NCBI GenBank assembly: GCA_028684915.1
Contig: JAQUEZ010000237.1
Coordinates: 1 to 9,303 of the forward strand
Origin: Desulfobulbus sp.
Lineage (GTDB): Bacteria > Desulfobacterota > Desulfobulbia > Desulfobulbales > Desulfobulbaceae
Direction of reading: 5' to 3'
DNA length: 9,303 bases
In this document: positions 6,701-9,303 of the stretch, one piece after another
How positions within the stretch are numbered: position 1 is the stretch's first letter
Layout of the letters: the number at the start of each line of letters is the position of its first letter
Made by a program: the position numbers and the translations under genes
Notes under the pieces: model-generated
The model's input: only the letters and a program-made list of their open reading frames with translations
Told to the model about the DNA's origin: nothing
The model's database searches: none

Positions 6701-6888
6701 AATATTTCAATCTTTCAATAATATTTTTGAGATCAAGCGGTTCCGGATTTGCTTCCTGCTGCGGTTGCAGTTGTTCCGGTGTTTGTTTGCGCAAAGGGGC
6801 CTGCGTCTGAGACACCTTTTTCTGCGGCTCCTCCTGCTCCGGGTTTTGCTTTATCTCCGGTTGTTGGGGCAGCGAAGGGGAAGGGGGG
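6666..6888 (-). other. Probable C-terminal extension of the SPFH protein in the -1 frame
   Basis: After the run of six C on the coding strand (G6 at 6883-6888), the -1 frame stays open to TGA 6666-6668 and encodes about 72 residues: a Pro/Gln/Glu-rich linker (PSPSLPQQPEIKQNPEQEE, QAPLRKQTPEQLQPQQEA) and then an amphipathic helix-like end (PLDLKNIIERLKYYDQLL). The original frame instead stops 32 bases after the run, at 6851, after the unlikely tail RCPNNRR. The frame change fits one missing C, transcriptional slippage, or a -1 slip on CCC. The extension fills the otherwise unexplained gap up to the next gene. Confidence 0.6.
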
Positions 6889-7660
6889 CAACCGGGGCAT
6901 CGGCGCCGTTGAGGATTATGGGCAAACCGTCCTTGCCGCCCACCATCACCATTTTGGCATTGCTGGAAGTTGCCAGTTCTTTGGTCGCGCTGATCCCCTC
7001 GAAGCGAAGGAAATTATCCGTCATCCGTTTGTTGATGAGTTCCTGGTACTTACTGATGCCATATCCTTCGATCGTCTTCCGTTTAGCTTCCTGAGCTGCG
7101 GATTTCAGGACATACTGGTAGCGGAGGTAGTCCTGTTCAGCCACAAGCTTTTTATCGATGGCCACATTCAAGGAATCAGGGAGCTGGATATGTTTGACCA
7201 CGACGTTATGCAGGTTGATCGGCACTCGTGATATTTCCGTTATCGCCTCCACAAGAATCTGGTCCTGCAGTTCCTGGCAGGCAGAGGCATACAACTCATC
7301 CGGCCGGTATTCACCCAAGGTCTGACGGACCGCAGAGGTGACTGAGGGTATGATAATAGTGTCAAGATATTGCGTACCAACCAGCACCTGGAGCTGCGGC
7401 AGCAGGTCGATCATCACCTGATATCTGATGGAGATGTCCAGCTCAATTTGCAGGCCGTCCTTGCTCAGCAGGGTCAGCGGCAGGGTCAGCTGCTGAATCC
7501 TGGTGTTGTAGATATACATTTTGTCCCAGGGGAAAATGAGATGCAACCCTTCCCCATAGACCGTTTGCAGGTCGGTACCGCCGAGGAATCGGGAGTAAAA
7601 AACCCCTTTTTCGCCCGGCAGGATGGTGATCACCATGGAGTGCCAGAAATAGAGGACCAA
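6851..7660 (-). CDS. SPFH/prohibitin-like (Band 7) membrane protein
   Basis: SPFH proteins form large membrane-anchored ring or cage assemblies that organise membrane microdomains and often control proteases. Residues 14-55 (LPGEKGVFYSRFLGGT, then YGEGLHLIFPWDKMYIYNTR) carry the strong prohibitin-type core. A helical C-terminal part about 165-215 (KKLVAEQDYLRYQYVLKSAA) is the usual coiled-coil segment, followed by GKDGLPIIL at 243-251. The start given is a TTG at 7660, which leaves only a stub of the membrane anchor. The same frame is open for 29 more codons to TGA 7748-7750 and encodes a basic stretch (FLKKIKIP) and then SAIAGLTITLL, which completes a normal N-terminal transmembrane segment. 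The real start is therefore probably upstream and not ATG; ATA at 7732, just after the previous gene's stop, is one candidate. The frame given ends at 6851, but the gene likely continues in the -1 frame to 6666. Confidence 0.88.
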   Translation of the reverse strand: MVLYFWHSMVITILPGEKGVFYSRFLGGTDLQTVYGEGLHLIFPWDKMYIYNTRIQQLTLPLTLLSKDGLQIELDISIRYQVMIDLLPQLQVLVGTQYLDTIIIPSVTSAVRQTLGEYRPDELYASACQELQDQILVEAITEISRVPINLHNVVVKHIQLPDSLNVAIDKKLVAEQDYLRYQYVLKSAAQEAKRKTIEGYGISKYQELINKRMTDNFLRFEGISATKELATSSNAKMVMVGGKDGLPIILNGADAPVAPLPLRCPNNRR

Positions 7661-7733
7661 CAGGGTGATGGTTAGGCCTGCAATCGCCGACGGTATTTTG
7701 ATTTTTTTTAAAAAATTAAGTACTTTCGGTATA

Positions 7734-8198
7734 TTATTGCATTTCCTTCAAGGTGTGTTTCCAGTTACCCCGCCAGTATTTATCGAGGACATGATCAATA
7801 CAACGCCGTTCGAACAGGATGCATTGTTCCCCATCGTTTTTGTTTCCCATGCACATATTGTAGAGCACTGGGCAGATATTGAGGATGCGAACGAAAGCGC
7901 CTAGGGAAGGCCGGGCCGTGAGCGATTGGCGTGCCAGTGCCACAATGTCCTTTACATAGGGACCGTTACAGTTGTTCACTCGCTCGGTATATTCGTTATT
8001 GGCGAAATAACAGTTCAGTCGCTCGCGTATAACCTGAATGTGCTGTTGTTCATCAACCGTTGAGGGCGCTGTTTTCTCCACCTGTTGGTAATAAAATCGC
8101 ACCAACTGATTATTGTTCAGTTGTTCGGTCGTGATATTTTTTGCTTGTACGTTGATAACTGGCTGGAAAAAAGCTGCTATGACAAAGAAGATGAACAT
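7734..8198 (-). CDS. Small secreted protein with six cysteines (154 aa), hypothetical
   Basis: An N-terminal signal peptide is clear: hydrophobic residues 2-16 and a VQA site after residue 19, giving a periplasmic or secreted protein of about 135 residues. Six Cys at 63, 77, 109, 116, 126 and 133 could form three disulfides; the last four sit in a compact segment (NICPVLYNMC, then EQCILFERRC). The rest is helical and polar, with several Asn/Gln (ITTEQLNNNQLVRFYYQQ). I do not recognise the family. The gene ends at TAA 7734-7736, inside the open frame of the SPFH gene, so the two are probably co-translated. The start lies in a tandem repeat that separates it from the good ribosome site GGGAAGG. 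An ATG in another position is possible, but the signal peptide begins exactly here. Confidence 0.8.
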   Translation of the reverse strand: MFIFFVIAAFFQPVINVQAKNITTEQLNNNQLVRFYYQQVEKTAPSTVDEQQHIQVIRERLNCYFANNEYTERVNNCNGPYVKDIVALARQSLTARPSLGAFVRILNICPVLYNMCMGNKNDGEQCILFERRCIDHVLDKYWRGNWKHTLKEMQ

Positions 8199-8213
8199 CC
8201 TACATCCTACATC
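8193..8213 (-). repeat. Heptanucleotide tandem repeat (AGGATGT)x3 at the start of the six-Cys gene
   Basis: Reading on the minus strand, AGGATGT occurs three times in a row and the last copy contains the gene's ATG (8198). The two upstream ATGs (8212 and 8205) are each followed directly by TAG, making start-stop pairs. The first of these lies seven bases from GGGAAGG, the best ribosome site, while the true ATG is 14 bases further away. Seven is not a multiple of three, so a change in copy number would alter spacing. Confidence 0.7.
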
Positions 8214-8270
8214 CTATGGCCTTCCCATGTCGCCGATCATCCCCTTTTCTCGGAAAACTTGATCCACTGT

Positions 8271-9071
8271 TCATGGCTTTTTCTGATCCGTTGGTAACGG
8301 GGTGTAAATGGGGGTATCGAAAATTTTATCCGCACTCATTAACACGGAGAGCTGAAAGTTGATCCCCAGGTCATCCGCCTCACGTATGTTGAGAATGATC
8401 TCCGGAGTGAATTGGGCCGATATCGTTATTTCTTCAGGCTTTTTCCCTCTATCGAGGATGTCGATGATCATTGTTGCATAAAATCCGCCCAGGGTCTTGT
8501 CCGAAGTCGTTGAGACGCCCATGAAAACTCCCCGGCTGACATGTTCTTCGCCGGTACTGGAAAAGGTGAGGATATGGTTGTCATGCAGTTTATGCAAGAG
8601 AGGGGCTATGTCGTACTGTTGTGGATCAAAGCAGGTTATTTCCGATAAATACATGGCATCGATGCCTTTACTGATCAGTTCGTTCACCCCTTTGGCGCAT
8701 GAGGCCGCAGAGTGAGCGGAGTCCCAATGCGGGTATTTAATGATTTGAAACCCCCGATCCCTCCCTGCTTCCACAGCATCTTGGAGATAGGCGAAGCTGC
8801 GGCCCTTGTCCGTATTTTCATAGATGATGCCGATCTTGGAAAAGTTGCCGATTTGATGAAATATCCGGAACATCTGCAAGCCGCGGTTGGGTATGTAGCG
8901 AAGGGCGAGATTTGGGATGCCGGTCGTCTTGGCGGAGGCGATGATGCCGGAATGCAGCGGGTCGGTGATTGCGATTCCGATGATCGGTGTTGTCCCGTTA
9001 TTGACTGCGAGCAAGGCCTTGGTCGCATCCGTTCCCATAGAAAGGATGAGATCGACATCTTTGCGGCCCAT
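8271..9071 (-). CDS. ABC-type substrate-binding protein (ABC_sub_bind-like), 5'-truncated
   Basis: The sequence follows the periplasmic binding-protein family of ABC importers often found with sensor genes. VDLILSMGTDATKALL, IIGIAITDPLHSG and IGIIYENTDKGRSF are the usual conserved steps of its two alpha/beta lobes, and STTSDKTLGGFYATMIIDIL with LNIREADDLGI forms the C-terminal end. The frame is open upstream of the ATG at 9071 for 40 more codons, encoding plausible family sequence (PGWQSSGAELTAIAQTIMG), until TGA 9192-9194, which is the stop of a transposase. No signal peptide is present in this stretch. The real N-terminus, with the signal peptide, is therefore probably missing and the gene is likely a remnant. 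No permease or ATPase gene is in the window. The gap to the next gene is 72 bases. Confidence 0.82.
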   Translation of the reverse strand: MGRKDVDLILSMGTDATKALLAVNNGTTPIIGIAITDPLHSGIIASAKTTGIPNLALRYIPNRGLQMFRIFHQIGNFSKIGIIYENTDKGRSFAYLQDAVEAGRDRGFQIIKYPHWDSAHSAASCAKGVNELISKGIDAMYLSEITCFDPQQYDIAPLLHKLHDNHILTFSSTGEEHVSRGVFMGVSTTSDKTLGGFYATMIIDILDRGKKPEEITISAQFTPEIILNIREADDLGINFQLSVLMSADKIFDTPIYTPLPTDQKKP

Positions 9072-9191
9072 TATTGTTTGCGCGATGGCAGTGAGTTCCG
9101 CTCCGCTGCTCTGCCAGCCGGGACTGTAGATATCGCTCGGCGCGAGACGGTATTTATTTTTGAACCCGGAGGAATCGGTGATGTCCCCATA

Positions 9192-9303
9192 TCATTGACA
9201 TAATGTCGGGTAGGTCAGCAACTCTGAAAAGGACCAGCGATGGTCCACTACTTTTGCCGCCATGGCCGGGGTCTTGGGTCGAAAAATTCGGTCCTCGCCG
9301 CGA
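9192..9303 (-). mobile_element. C-terminal end of a DDE transposase, cut by the window edge
   Basis: In the frame ending at TGA 9192-9194, 36 residues are visible, including IFRPKTPAMAAKVVDHRW and SFSELLTYPTLCQ. The pattern TPAMAA...DHxWS..ELLxY resembles the C-terminus of a group of DDE/integrase-type transposases. The IS family cannot be named from this piece. The terminal repeat of the element should lie between about 9120 and 9192, but only one end is in view, so I cannot place it. The same frame continues after the stop into the truncated binding-protein gene, as expected if an IS end landed inside that gene. Confidence 0.55.

Noticed and set aside
6740..6880. Alternative +1-frame tail of the SPFH protein (Ala/Gly/Thr-rich)
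   Set aside because: It is also open, but it is low-complexity (TGTTATAAGSKSG) and ends without helix-like content, whereas the -1 frame gives a Pro-rich linker and a plausible helix and runs to the next gene.

Overview
The window suggests a Gram-negative bacterium with a mobile-element-rich accessory region. Two things support this: several coding strands are stacked on the minus strand with signal-peptide and membrane proteins, and a group II intron tail, a complete IS21-family element and the end of another transposase all lie within 9.3 kb. The style (moderate GC, IS21 plus group II intron, SPFH protein, ABC_sub_bind-type protein) would fit a Desulfobacterota-like organism. That assignment is an inference and is weakly supported.

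Left part (1-3122) is a nest of mobile elements. Bases 1-127 are the last part of a group II intron on the plus strand: the 3' half of domain V, a long domain VI and a predicted 3' splice junction after base 127. Next comes a short piece of an unrecognised minus-strand reading frame (128-187). A complete IS21-family element (188-2798) carries istA and istB and is flanked by a 5-bp target duplication, CGGGT. The rest of the interrupted reading frame follows (about 2804-2998). If the IS and one target copy are removed, the two pieces join in frame. The apparent order is therefore gene, then intron, then IS.

Middle part (3123-8198) is a compact minus-strand gene run, read right to left. It holds a small secreted six-cysteine protein, an SPFH/prohibitin-like membrane protein, a 52-residue ORF overlapping its end, a 62-residue two-helix membrane protein joined to the 52-residue ORF by an ATGA overlap, and a stand-alone NRPS of one C-A-T module. 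The SPFH gene lacks an ATG ahead of its membrane segment and appears to continue in the -1 frame after a run of six C. The NRPS condensation domain lacks the second catalytic His. The spacing suggests co-transcription, so the layout could be a membrane-associated system that activates and tethers one amino acid; this is a hypothesis.

Right part (8199-9303) holds a 5'-truncated substrate-binding protein of the ABC_sub_bind type. Immediately upstream on the same strand is the C-terminal end of a transposase (stop at 9192-9194), so an IS insertion probably removed the 5' end of the binding-protein gene. The possible accessory operon is thus bounded on both sides by mobile DNA.
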